A stretch of DNA of 64,000 nt from positions 26,940,094 to 27,004,093 of the forward strand of contig CM046857.1 of the NCBI GenBank assembly GCA_025617745.1, in the 5' to 3' direction. Under the pieces are notes generated by a model. That model had not been told where the DNA came from and did not search any database. It saw only the letters and a list, made by a program, of their open reading frames with translations. Source of the stretch: Heliocidaris erythrogramma (Eukaryota > Echinodermata > Echinoidea > Camarodonta > Echinometridae). Made by a program: the position numbers and the translations under genes. Positions 45,123 through 56,830 of this stretch are shown piece after piece (within the stretch, counting starts at the first letter, position 1; every line of letters begins with the position of its first letter).

Positions 45123-45603
45123 GTACATTTTTTTTTCTACGACACCGTATCAACTTCAGAGGAAATTCTTCATAACTATATTCTTGGTGAATTCGGGCTT
45201 TCTTTCTCGATGTATTTTGATATATTCGTTACTGAGCCAGTAGCAAATCGTGAAACAATGCCCGATGTGCAAGATTATTTTGTTTTGGAGTCAATGAAAT
45301 AACTTCATATATTTATGTATATATTTATATATACAGTGCGTATAAAAAAGTATACCCATTTTTTTTTACATTTTTTTTTTTCTACGACACCGTATGAACT
45401 TCAGAGGAAATTCTTCATAACTATATTCTTGGTGAATTCGGGCTTTCTTTCTCGATGTATTTTGATATATTCGTTACTGAGCCAGTAGCACATCGTGAAA
45501 CAATGCCCGATGTGCAAGATTATTTTGTTTTGGAGTCAATGAAATAACTTCATATATTTATGTATATATTTATATATACAGTGCGTATAAAAAAGTATAC
45601 CCA
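45123..45603. repeat. ~235-bp tandem duplication with a 245-bp offset
   Basis: 45123-45358 and 45368-45603 are nearly identical (for example CTACGACACCGTATCAACTT versus CTACGACACCGTATGAACTT). Each copy ends with ACAGTGCGTATAAAAAAGTA, the terminus of the transposon that follows, so the duplication includes the first ~29 bp of that element. Confidence 0.95.
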
Positions 45604-46620
45604 ACTTTAATAGCTTTTAATAAAAAAAAGTCATAACCTCTATGAGCTTGAGATTTATTTCATAGTAAAGAGCAAGTTATATTCTGTGTAATGACACCTT
45701 ATTCATAACTTTGCTGCCACGGATGACTGAGCAGTAGGCTTTTCAAAAAGTATTGTCAGCATCTTCATGTACCAAGTTTGGGCTGAAGCAGCGAATGTGG
45801 GTCAAACAAACCTATCATGCATATTACAGTTGGAAAACAATTGCGGAGTTATTTTCAATTTATTTTGTGCATTTGAACAGAAAATGTGTTAAAGTCAACT
45901 CAAACTCAAGAAAGAGCTTTTACAAGCTAAATTTATGATATTTTTTTTGCCACGATAACACAATCTTGGCTTCACCCGCATCCCCTTTTAAGGTAAGCCT
46001 TTTAAATTTAAAATGTACAACATTTATTTGGGGAGTTATCTTCTTTTTTGAAAGTGTACTATCAATTACCTTGGTAATTTTCAACACATGTATCCTTCAT
46101 TTTCTTCTTTTTAGTCTTTAAGATCAGTAAACCTTTGAGTTTATGTGCTATTCGCGAAAAACACCGTGTGCACTTTATGCAGGTGCAATGGACAATGAGC
46201 AGACGGTTTTCAGTTACCACGACAAAAGAAGTTAGAAAGCTGTTAAAATAAATTAAAGATTATCATATGGATTGAAACAAGGTCATTTGAAGGCTTAGAT
46301 ACACTGGATCACTTTAAACAACGAAGCATTGAAGCATAAAGAAGAATTTAACTTTTAAAATGATTTTAGACTAGAGAAACACATTCATATGGCTTGACCC
46401 ACATTCGCTGCATCAGCCCAGACTTGGAACAGGTAAATTTTGACAACACTTTTTAAAAACCCTGGTGCTCAGTCATCATTGGCAGAAATGTCATGAATGA
46501 GGTACCACTGGACAGACAACAACTCTTCACCATGAAATAAATTTCAAAGTCACATTGGTTATAACATTTTACTTAGAAGCTATCAAAAGTTGGGTATATT
46601 TTTTTTTGATACGCACTGTA
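45577..46620. mobile_element. Tc1-like foldback transposon, non-autonomous
   Basis: 1044 bp with TACAGTGCGTAT termini, flanked by TA on each side. The inverted repeats are long (~200 bp or more): TATACCCAACTTT at the ends, then TTGGGCTGAAGCAGCGAATG and its mirror CATTCGCTGCATCAGCCCA further in. No transposase frame; the 61-codon frame inside is not recognisable. Confidence 0.85.
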
Positions 46621-48564
46621 TATATCTTAATGTGGAAGAATCATTATTAGAAATGTTTCCTGAAAAATACTGCTCTTTAAATGCCCTGATATTCGAAATC
46701 TTGACAAGGAGGAGCTATGAAGTTTGGACCAAACATTTAATGCCACATGATTATGTAGTCCCACATGTTTGTGTGTTCATTGTATGTGATTTTCACCACG
46801 ATAGTTAGTTTCTTAGCATTTTGATGATTTCAACTCTTCAAAATACATAAATTTTATTTTCATGAACTATATACATAATCTACCTTTCTCAAATATTTTA
46901 CTTTCTCCACATTGCTATTGCATGACCAAACTGCCATACCGGCACCTCATGATGACGTATGTCTGTTAAAAACCGACGAAGGATGACAATTTGGAACAGT
47001 TTGTCGGCTGGATAAAGTGCAAGAGTTCACGCTCATCTCTAACGGAAGATGAGCCTGATCGTGTGATGTACCTGGTTATAACATCCTTTAGTCGAGGATG
47101 GTAGGGGCTATGATAATAAGGCATCGGGTGACTTGTGCGCTATATATAGTCAGAATCAGGTCCGGTTTAGAGACCTTGCGAGATAAAGTTCTCCATCACT
47201 TTAAGGAATTAAAACAAGGAGTTAAATCAAACATTGCCAGCAGGTTAGGAGGAATTACAAGGAGTAGTTAAAGCAGTGTGAATCATGTAAAAAGAAACAT
47301 AAACAGAACAAAGTTGTGAGTATGAACAGATCATGTTCTCCCTACAATCAATGGTAACGAACTATTTAACTTATCCATTTCATGTATGATTGTATCTTGG
47401 ATACATTATTTGTTCCTATATACACATACATGTATTATGTATATATTATTTAAGTAAACAACTGACAGGTATGTCACATATACTTTTTAATTAATATACT
47501 ATAAGCATAGTTGAAAGTTTTACGCATGTCTTCATAATACATACAGCATTTTAAAATCTATATCCACATTCTTTGAGGTAACCAATATATTCAGTATGGG
47601 CGGAAGCACAAAGTTAAATAATTGACACTGTTGACGTTGCTATGATGAGAAAATTTACACTTGCAATGTAAAACAATTTTTTTTTTCATCTGGTGTGTAG
47701 CCTCCATCCAAGACAGCCTAAATATTTAGATAAAATACTATTCTCAAAAATTGCATAAACACCGACGAGCAATAGCGTAGCTTATTTCTTGTTGGGGAGG
47801 GGGATGGGGCAGCCCAAGCAGACGTTCTCACATAATTGAACATGCATAAAGAAGCAAAACTTACAGCAGTAAAAACTCCGAAATATTGCTGTCAACATGG
47901 TCAACAAAATTTTAGATACATATCATGTATCTACGCTTCTACAGATAAGTTAATACTAAGAAACTCTCCCGACCCTAATAATTCGCAGACTGGCACAAAA
48001 TATTTCCACCAAGATCTCCGACTCAGTATAGTAATTTGTTGATCATCGTGCTCTAACTTGCGTTGCCTTTTGTCTTTTATCAAGAAGCTTCCGAAGTTGC
48101 AAGGCCTGGTTTCAAGACTACCCATGTTCAACTTCCACGGAAACTCAAGGCTGATTAAAAGCTGTGAAGAAAATATGACGTCAAATATTAGCTGGCGATG
48201 ATTGACGCAATTCTAAGATTTCCAACTCGAATCAGAGGACAGCCCCTCAGAGTGTCTATTAACATGTGTTTGATACACATGTGTACATGGATAAAGCTAA
48301 TTCGATATGAAATGCTTCACTGAGAAGGCCGCTTTTAATGCGGAAATAGGTGCGAAAATAGTTCCCTCAACTTTTTTCTTAAATTTCATTTCTCTGGCAT
48401 ACTTTAACTCGTGTATTGAAATGGAAAACCGACTTGCGAGTTCATGTTTCATCTAAGCTTGCAGGGTGTATCTTGATTTATCACAGATGTAAAATGGGGG
48501 TTTCCATTACTTTGCGGCCATTCTTTGATGAAACTTTTAAGGGTCTACCATCACCTTTCTTCAT
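46621..48564. other. No gene recognised
   Basis: AT-rich unique sequence. At 47772 a CAATAGCGTAGCTTATT string resembles one end of the GGCGTAGC MITE class. No supported exon. Confidence 0.4.
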
Positions 48565-48795
48565 GCTGATATGTTCGAGTCCCGCCGCGGCACTAATGTC
48601 CTTTGGCAAGACATTAATCTACATTTGCCACTCTCCACCCAGGTGTAGTAAATGGGTACCTGGAATTTATTCCCTGAATGTTTCCAGCGCCTCATAGGGC
48701 AGCTAGGCTAAAGCCAGGGTAATAATACTTCGGCGCTTAGAAACATTGTATTAAGCGCAATATAAATATTATGTATTATTATTATTATTATTAAC
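48565..48795 (+). mobile_element. tRNA-derived SINE
   Basis: A B box (GTTCGAGTCCC, about 48573), the body (CTACATTTGCCACTCTCCA, GGTACCTGGAATTTATTCCC), then AGCGCAATATAAAT and an ATT microsatellite tail ending near 48795. Plus orientation. The best-preserved SINE tail in the window. Confidence 0.8.
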
Positions 48796-49499
48796 AACGA
48801 GCCAGGATACAACTGGTAAAATTTGTTTTCTTTCCCCTCTCCCAGCTGCCAGTTTTTCATTGCCATGTATGCATCTTAAAACCAAGTGTATATGACGACT
48901 ATTATTTTGTTGTTGCTGTTGTTGTTGTTGTGCAAAACTTGTTTTTCCGCCATAGTGAATCTGATTGGCTTTGAATCGGTCACGTGGTGATTAAAGGCCC
49001 TCCTACCCCATTCTACGTCGTATGGGCGCAACTAAGGCATCCATGCTCTATCCATGTTATGCCATGCTCTTCCATGCCTGGTTTACCCGATAGTTCCAAC
49101 TGGATGCAAGGATAGGAAACGTATGGAAGATATTAACCTCTTTCTTACCCATGTGAACCTTACCATTTCTCAATACATGGTAAAGTTCAAGGTCTTATAA
49201 CCCTTTCCAGACCGTCTTCAGAAAGAGAAACTTTGATCTTTTGAAGTGCCCCTAGTCGCTACTCTTTAACTTTTTAAAATTTTTATATGGTACTTTATCT
49301 CACTCCTCTCATTTTACTCAAGCAATGGACTGAGATTGTAATTTTAACAGAATAACAAAGACTTTGTCTATTTTCAGATTCTGACATTTTATCCAGATCA
49401 AGTTTAATAAGATAATGTTTAGACGCACCCCTGGTCCGCAGTCACGCTCTGTCTCCTCCCCCTTATCTCTCTCATTCTCTATCTCCCCTCCCCCCCCCC

Positions 49500-49542
<43 letters not shown>

Positions 49543-50371
49543 CCCTTTTTCCCTCTCTCTCCCTCTCTCTCCCCTCTCTCCCCCTCTCTCTCTCCCCCTC
49601 TCTCTCCCCTCCCTCTCTCCCCTCTCACTCTCTTCTATCTAAATTTTCATTTCATTCATGCCATTTTCACTAATCTCTTTTTTCCAGGACGACATGAGGC
49701 AGAGATGTGTCTCTGCTTTAAAAATGTCCCCAAGCCCCAATTACGCTGCAATTTATCTGTGTCTCCGGTTCTCTCTGTTTTTCGTCAAGAGATTAATTCA
49801 AATTACCTTCCAGTCGGCCTATGCATAGACAAAGAAATAAGAACCTTTGATAGTTGGCCAAGTTAAGAATTTGTGAAGGTCTTATAGCCTTTTCAGACCA
49901 ATTTGTAGACAGAAGCGATTATAAAAATGTTTTACGTGCCCATAGCCATGATACTCATCGTCTCTATCTCACCATTCGTCCTTCTTTCAAGCAATTAAGT
50001 CGAATTACAGAATGTCCATCTAGGGATATTACATGATTTTTTTTCATTTTGCTTTTCCAAGGTTCGATAATCATTTCCATATCTTCTTTCGACAGACACG
50101 CCTGTGTTTGGGAGCGCCGGGAGCCGCAATTTCATCCCCTCCTCTTCTTTCATTTTCTCTTTCTACAAGCAGACAAGTGGAGGAAGTAAAATCACTTGTT
50201 GTTGTCGATGTCCAACTCAAGATTATTCATTGCTTAAAATCCCCCGTTATAGACTACCTTGAGATGGAGGCGCGTCCTTATTAAATTTTGAAGTACCCCC
50301 CCCCCTCTCTCTGTTTCATTCTTTCTCTCTCTCTCTCTCTCTATCTCATTCTTTCTCTCTCTTTCTCCTTC

Positions 50372-50402
<31 letters not shown>

Positions 50403-51534
50403 CCCTCGATCCCATCCCACTCTCTGATTCTGCAGTCTTTTAGTGTGTCTTTGTAGGTTCATTCCCTGTTCTATATCTGTATATAGTTATCTGTCTGGCT
50501 TTGTCCATAATTATATCTCTGTCATTCTGTCTGACTATCTTTTTCGAAACAATGATGATGATGCATTAATCAGACGTGTAATTATGTTGCTCAGCATCTT
50601 GCATTAAGGTTGTAAATTACATGTAAAAACAAATTTTATTCAAATAATTTGTCAACTTTCAATAGAGTCAATACGCACTTCTGATTGGTTGAAAGTTAAA
50701 TCGCGTTTTCTTTTTGGAGTTTGGACCTTTGTAGCACCAACATGCTATATATTGCAGGGCTTTTCTTTATATTATTGGAGATCACGAATCTGAGCCGCCT
50801 TAAATATTTTTTATCTCCTCAGGTGAATACATGTATCAACAAATGAGAGATGAAAAGATAACATCCTAGCCAGAATGTAAATTTATTCCCGATATGCAAC
50901 ATGTAGCGATAAAACCCTACGCACATCGGTCGGTGTGTGAATATGTACAAACTCTTGCGACATTGCAGTCCGCGAGCTATACGGTAGGTGTAGACGCCAT
51001 TGAGCGATAGCCTCGATTTCCATTTTTAAAATTCATCAGGAAGTCACGGACAGAACATCACAATATATAGCACATAAATGTCTTTTGACACAAATGGAGC
51101 AATATGAGATTATATTCAACAGGTATATATATTTCCCATTTCCTTTTAGCTACAAGAAAAAATATTTAAACTTGTGCCCCTCAGGCATTGCTTATCAAAA
51201 CGTATCTGCGCGCCAGATCCTGCAAATAGCATCAAAATAATATAGCAGTTGTCATATTGCTTTAAACTCAACTGCATAGGATGATGACTTATCTTGATAC
51301 TGAGAAAGGGTTGGAAAGGAAAATATTTGGAAATAGTTCGGACGGTTAGAGATAGAAGAAGGGGAAACCCCTTCAGATTGGGCCTGTAGGGACTGACGTC
51401 ATCAGGCTTTTGAATACGTCATACAAGTAGTCACGTGTGTTTGTCAGTGTATACAGAGCAGTAATGAAACGATATATAGATAATGCCAAACCTCCATCCA
51501 TATTTCAAATCAATCATATAGCAATATAATTGTA
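48796..51534. other. Spacer with CT tracts and a diverged duplication
   Basis: CT-rich blocks lie at 49440-49640 and 50295-50405. Sequence around 49195-49440 recurs in diverged form at 49875-50110 (ATAACCCTTTCCAGACC against ATAGCCTTTTCAGACC). A good acceptor at 49688 (CTCTTTTTTCCAG) precedes a stretch open in two phases, but it falls within this duplicated noncoding region. No gene assigned. Confidence 0.4.
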
Positions 51535-51830
51535 CTATATTATGATAATAATGATAATGATATTTTACATAGATGTTTATAAAACGCTTCATACATCCAC
51601 GGTGTTTCGAAGCGCTTTGATAAAATAATTATTACCCCGGTCATTGGATTAAGGTTTGCCCGCACACATAGTGTGCACATTCTCCCTTCCCTGGAGAGCA
51701 TTGCAGCCAGACACCATTTACAGATGCAGGCAATGCTGACCAAGCCATAATCATGGCAATGATCATGACGTGCCATGTAGCCATATGACGCTTGGGTAAG
51801 TTGGGTGGAGTGGAGAGATTGAGGCAATGT
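51535..51830 (-). mobile_element. tRNA-derived SINE, tail and body
   Basis: TAATAATGATAATG tail, TTTATAAAACGCTTCATACA, TTATTACCCCGGTCATTGGA and TGCCCGCACACATAGTGTGC match the minus-oriented SINE at 40425. The head is missing or diverged. Confidence 0.65.
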
Positions 51831-51918
51831 CTAGGTAAAAGATCTTGTATAAACTTGAAATTAAGAGAAAATTGTATTCTACAATATCTATAGGCTTGTG
51901 TTGGAGAACAGTATTTTG

Positions 51919-51958
51919 CATACTGAAGCTTTTCGTCTTGCACTCATCTGAGTATACC
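51919..51958 (-). ncRNA. Hammerhead ribozyme motif C (core mutated at U4)
   Basis: Minus strand: GGTATACT, CAGATGA (expected CTGATGA, so U4 is A), GTGCAAGAC, GAAA, AGCTTC, AGTATG. Stem I pairs ATACT with AGTAT plus a wobble. Stem II is G-C, U-A with loop GCAAG. The U4 change should reduce or abolish cleavage. Confidence 0.6.
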
Positions 51959-51993
51959 GCAAGAGTGAACAGAAAGCCGAAATCGAACGATAT

Positions 51994-52035
51994 AACCTAC
52001 TCTGATGAGTGCAAGACGAAAAGTTTCAGTATGTC
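51994..52035 (+). ncRNA. Hammerhead ribozyme motif D (core intact)
   Basis: CTGATGA at 52002-52008, GTGCAAGAC, GAAA at 52018-52021, AGTTTC, then AGTATG. Stem I forms TACT/AGTA plus outer pairs after one mismatch. Stem II is GU/AC with a five-base loop. Predicted cleavage follows C52027. Stem III is AAGTTT, able to self-pair with one G-U. Confidence 0.65.
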
Positions 52036-52762
52036 TCTCTTCAACGCCATTTCCCGATTCTGTATAGCACCAAACATCTTTTCAGTATTTTTCATGTGAA
52101 AATGTGGGTTTTGTGGCTTGTAGTGGTTTGTAGTTGACAAACACAGTGGAAAATTCACGCTGTACTTTCCGTTTCTTTCATTATTTTCGTAACAAATACT
52201 CCGTACTCGTCATGTCGAAATATGTTGTCCTTTGAGATGGAAATTATCCAGGGTAGTTTTCTCGTATAAAGTTAGAGGGATGGAATGTCCTGATGGGATT
52301 ATGGTCAAAGGGCTAGCTGTTCTAGAATCGCATTATTGGCCACTTATGGCTTATGAACTAAACATGCTAAATACATTTATTACCGCTCATGTGAAACGAA
52401 CCCTTTTATGCCAAAATCGTGTGACGTTACACTGTTCATGTGCGTTGGAATTAATCGTCATTGCGTTTCTTCATTCATTTCATTAGAATCAAAATATTGA
52501 AATGGTTGTTAAAGTACAATTTTATTCCCATCACTGTAATTAAACATGGCATCCCATTTCATTTATAGTTAGAAAATAAAAAAAAACCCAGTAGGCCTCC
52601 ATGTTCTAATTTGAACGTCTAAAGACGAGATTCTTGAATTTTGTGCAACTGTAGTACACCATGATTTCTTCTTCTTCTTCTTCTTCTTTTTCTTTGTCTT
52701 CTTCTTCTTCTTCTTTTTGGTTGGGGTCCAGGGCATCAAACTGGTTATTCCTCTATCATCTT
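52036..52762. other. Spacer; TTC microsatellite
   Basis: Bases 52670-52717 are TTC repeats. An 84-codon plus frame (52232-52486) shows no domain. No gene recognised. Confidence 0.4.
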
Positions 52763-52898
52763 ATACCTTAGTCACACCAACGAGACCGACTACGGACCTA
52801 ACAAAAGATTACATTACCCCCCGCCCCCCCCCCCCCCCCCCCTTTTGACTAAGTTTTCGGTCTGTTTGAAGTCGATTAGAATGTGTTACTGAGATATA
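52763..52898. mobile_element. CAGTCACACC MITE (tandem pair, first)
   Basis: Starts TATACCTTAGTCACACCAAC, contains GAGACCGACTACGGACC and a 20+ bp C-run, and ends GTGTTACTGAGATATAA. Abuts a second copy sharing the junction. Confidence 0.75.
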
Positions 52899-53021
52899 AG
52901 TCACACCCGACGAGACTGACAGCAGACCGACATCGGACTGACCAAACGATTACATTACCGCCAATGGGCAAAGTTATCGGTCGGTTTGGGGTAAGCCAGG
53001 GATTCGGCGGTGCGACAGGGA
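52891..53021. mobile_element. CAGTCACACC MITE (tandem pair, second)
   Basis: GAGATATAAGTCACACCCGA to GATTCGGCGGTGCGAC, with internal GAGACTGACAGCAGACCGAC. The end shared with the previous copy suggests insertion of one into the end of the other, or a tandem duplication. Confidence 0.7.
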
Positions 53022-54122
53022 TGTTAAAACTCTACATTACCTTTAACATTTGATTTCATTCATAGCCGGTATGTCATCATAGCTGGCCATCATCCAAAAC
53101 TATGATTACTCAGATCATATCATTTAATATTAACAAAAGTTTATTCTGTGTTCTTACTTAGCCGTCTATAGTTGAGATTTTGAAATGTTATGCAATCATA
53201 TTGTTTTTGCTGTTTTGTAGGAGGTCAGGGCTTCAACTAACTATTTCTCTACCCTCTTAGAAATTCACACTACCTTTAACATTCGATTTCATTCATAGCA
53301 ACTGATCGCCCTGTCATCATAGTTAGCCATCACCATCGTATGACCTGTATCCGAGGGTGACATTTAAATGTTCATTCGCTTCACTTGGTGTTGATACAAT
53401 AGTCGTAGACGATGTGAGCATTGATATGAATGAAGTGTTGCCGACGTCAATGATAGGCAGGAAGATGAGGCTATTTGTTCACGCATCACTTCGAAAGATA
53501 TGTCGTCGTCCGATTCGTGTTCCCTATAGGGGTGGTCAGGGGCCTCTATAGCCATAAATTTTAATAAGGGGGAGGAGAGATATTCACACAGTGCATAGTT
53601 TCTGACAAATAAGTCAGATTTTAAAGAATTCAGAAGAAAAGAATTAAAACGTAATATTCATATTATCAAGTGTGCCAATAGATGAGTATTAGCCGATAAA
53701 GACTACAAAGGGCACATCTTGGGGCAGCAGTTATGAATTTGCCAATCGAATTTGTGCGTGGGGGTGTCTCCCCTCTATCGATGCCCTGGGTGAGGCAGAA
53801 ATGCTCACTTAATAGAAGGGGATTGTGAGGAGGGGGGGGGGGGTCTCCGTCTAAACAGATGGGAACCTGTCACTGTCCGGAGATGTTAAAATACTACTTG
53901 CAAAGGTAAATTTTCCTTGAGGACCTTTAAAAAAAAACACCCCCAGTTCCCACGCCGCGCTACCCCCCTTTTTTGTGGATCGGCCGCCTATGATGACCAG
54001 AGGTATGTATAAGTCATTACTCCTTGCATGGGTTACATAGTAGAAACTGTCGGTAATATAACCAAGGGGTTACTCCGTGATATAACTCTTTACATCGAAG
54101 AGACTTTTCACTTTAATTGCAG
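53022..54122. other. No gene recognised
   Basis: The string TACCTTTAACATT(T/C)GATTTCATTCATAG recurs at 53037 and 53270, a short diverged repeat. G-run at 53831-53841. Short frames on both strands at 53357-53555 have no domain. Confidence 0.4.
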
Positions 54123-54181
54123 TTAAGGAAACATGACAAAATCGACATAAACTTGGACAGTCCATGGTCTTAGACTTCGAG
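54123..54181 (+). other. Possible non-coding internal exon (59 bp)
   Basis: Strong acceptor (TTTTCACTTTAATTGCAG) and consensus donor (CTTCGAG then GTAAGTTC). All three frames contain stops, so if real it is 5' UTR or part of a non-coding RNA. Confidence 0.3.
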
Positions 54182-54253
54182 GTAAGTTCTTCGACTATAC
54201 GCTTACCATTTTATTGCATGAATACGCTCTTCCACTCTCTAAATGCATTACTT

Positions 54254-54294
<41 letters not shown>

Positions 54295-56672
54295 GCATTT
54301 TAATCGATATAATTGTTTGATATTTATTTCATTTAGGTTGTGACTTATTTGATGTTCTATGTTTCATCCCATTTATTCCCAAATTCATCTATTAGCTACC
54401 GTCTTTAAAATTTGTGCAGAAAAAAAAGTTTCATCCATGTATTCAATTATAAGCGGAGCTAGTTTAATGTCATGTCCTGTCTGCATGGTATAGTGATGTA
54501 TCTGCGGAATGTCAATAATTATAATTGTCGGTTGTTACTGGTCCTCCCCTGAATTTCATCTCGCTATGAATTTGACATTAGCATTTAATGAGCATTATTG
54601 TTAATTTATTTTCTTCTCCGCCCTTATTTTTAACATGAGTATTCCCGTCCATTTTTTTTTTCATTCAAATTCATCATTGTTCACTTCAACTTCGTTCTGA
54701 GAAAACTGGAATGTGCAAATGTCAAAGTCAATTTAGTCATTTGACATCCAAGCTGGTCCATTGGAAATCAGTTTCAACAATTGTCCATTAATTTTCGTAA
54801 GATTTCATTCCAATCCGTCTCACCTGACGATCCGCTGCAGCAGAATGTAATAATCGAATTCGTCTTTGTGCAATCAATTTTAAAAGAGTTTCATTCAAAA
54901 TATGTGGGATAGACCAGACATTGAACTAAAACCTTCCAATTTGCATGCGTACAGTGAGTTTTTCTTTCATGAATGTTTAATCAAGTTCAAGACAAAAAAT
55001 CGAATAAAGAAGGTCCATTCGGCAAACGAACGAGTGACGAATTTGAATGACGATTTGACGAAAGTGATTGCAAAAAGACGAAATTGATTCATGCAATCCG
55101 TACAGTACGTAAAAAAGATGAAGTAGATGATGAAAAGAGAGAAAAAGAGAAAAGAATTAAAAGAAGACCGGGTACTTTAATAAAAATAAAGTTAGAAAAC
55201 TAAAGAGACCAAATGAAAAGTAAGCTGGTTTTGATTCTTACATCTCTTTGTGATATAACTTTCCTTTAATACCGAGCCTTGAGAACTCGATAGAGATACA
55301 TTATATCCTCCCTGAAGATATCAAGAATCTATTTTAAGGGCATTGATTCACCTTGAAGTTGACTCCTGTTGTGTCACAGAAACACGTATATCCCCTCTTT
55401 CTATACCTGTGTCACCCCTCCTACGGTATGCTCATTCCCTCTCATAGATCCTATCACGGTAATCACACATTTATGCACTATCATCGGAGGTATCTGTGTT
55501 CCTTTATTTCAAATAACCCTTTTCTGTGAACTATTTCATTTTTATTTCTGTTTGTTTGTTTGTTTGTTTTTAATACATTTCCCATGTAGGCGGATCCACA
55601 TGGAGAAAGAATTCCCTATTTCCCAGTTACAAATAGATTACGCGCTATGTGTGTTTATACGCGACCCATATAGCGTGTACATGGTGGACTTTCACTTTTC
55701 GTTATTTCGCATATTTCGGTCCCCCTTTCAGGCATTCTTTCATCATCTTTATTCATTTTAACAATCAAGATGATTCGATAATACTATACCATTTAGCAGA
55801 ACAGATCTACATTTTAGGCGTTTCTGTTTCATCGACGATACAGACATCATCAGATCATTGAATCAATGCATGAAGCTAGGGGTAATTTATTTTTCTCAAA
55901 AGAGAGGCAGAAAATGGGTATCTTCTCGAAGATGTTTTTATAGTAAACTACAGGTTGTTCCAGGTAGACCTTTAAAAAGCATACGAAGTTAATTCAGGGC
56001 GCAAGTTTGCATTCTATGACGATATGTATCGGATCACAGCTCATGAATTGCGCCCGGACCCAAAGCAATACTTTGCCTTAGATTGTAAATAAGACGAACA
56101 ACGGATCCCCCACAAGCCACTGTGTAAAGGTACCGCTTTGACTTTAGGCAAAGATATAGGATTAGATCAAGAAGGATAGTTTTACAAAGTCAACTGACTC
56201 ATTTAAGAATTCTTTTGTTTGTACTACTTTGAACATCGACGTTTACGTTTGAGCTTTAAGGCACGGACTTGTGAGGATATATAAAGTTGTTTGGATTCCC
56301 AGGTTACAGTTTTTTGCTGGAAAAAAATAATGTAGCCAATCCGGTCAATAGCTTGTGTAAATTTCTTCTGTAAATAAGTGGATGAGTAAGAATAATTTCA
56401 CTAAACTCCCTTCCTTTTTGTTGTTCCTTCTTCTCCCTCTTCTTTATCTTTGATTTTTTTTTTTTTTTAAATACTTTTCATTTCTTTTTCTTCTTCTTCT
56501 TCTCCTTCTTCTGTGTTTTTCTTCTTCTAATCTTCTTCCTCATTCTTTTTCTCCTACTTGTCTTCTTCCGCCAACCTTCCTTTCTCCCCATCTCTCATCT
56601 TTGCTCTACTACTTACTACATAATTATTGGAACCGAGTTGATCAAGTTTTATTATTTTGCCCTACTAAAGAA
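54182..56672. other. No gene recognised
   Basis: CT repeat at 54256-54292. TTC/CTT-rich sequence at 56425-56590. A 130-codon plus frame (55369-55761) is pyrimidine-rich and hydrophobic; I see no domain and do not call it a gene. Confidence 0.4.
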
Positions 56673-56830
56673 CAGTGCCGTATATAGACAGAGTCTGGCC
56701 AACTCGGCTCCAGTTGGGTAACAACATGGCGCATATTCCTTTGTTGCAAGCTTACATAACAAAGGAATATACGCCATGTTGCTACCCAACTGAAACCGAG
56801 TTGGCCAGACTCTCTCTATATACGGCACTG
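56673..56830. mobile_element. Foldback MITE, GGCCAACTCGG core (copy 2)
   Basis: Ends CAGTGCCGTATATAGA and TCTATATACGGCACTG are exact inverted copies; arms of ~70 bp include GAGTCTGGCCAACTCGG and AACATGGCGCATATTCC. The hairpin is more perfect than in the copy at 2186. Confidence 0.9.

Larger units (their letters stand above)
51915..52035. mobile_element. Small foldback with a ribozyme in each arm
   Basis: CATACTGAAGCTTTTCGTCT with TGCACTCATCTGAGTA, then 35 bp of centre, then TACTCTGATGAGTGCAAGAC and GAAAAGTTTCAGTATG. Same head-to-head ribozyme arrangement as 4072-4521 but a much shorter centre and different arm sequence outside the ribozyme. Confidence 0.75.

Noticed and set aside
49688-49870. 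Exon-like stretch after a strong acceptor, open in two phases
   Set aside because: It has no donor, sits in a region with a diverged noncoding tandem duplication, and neither peptide resembles a known protein.
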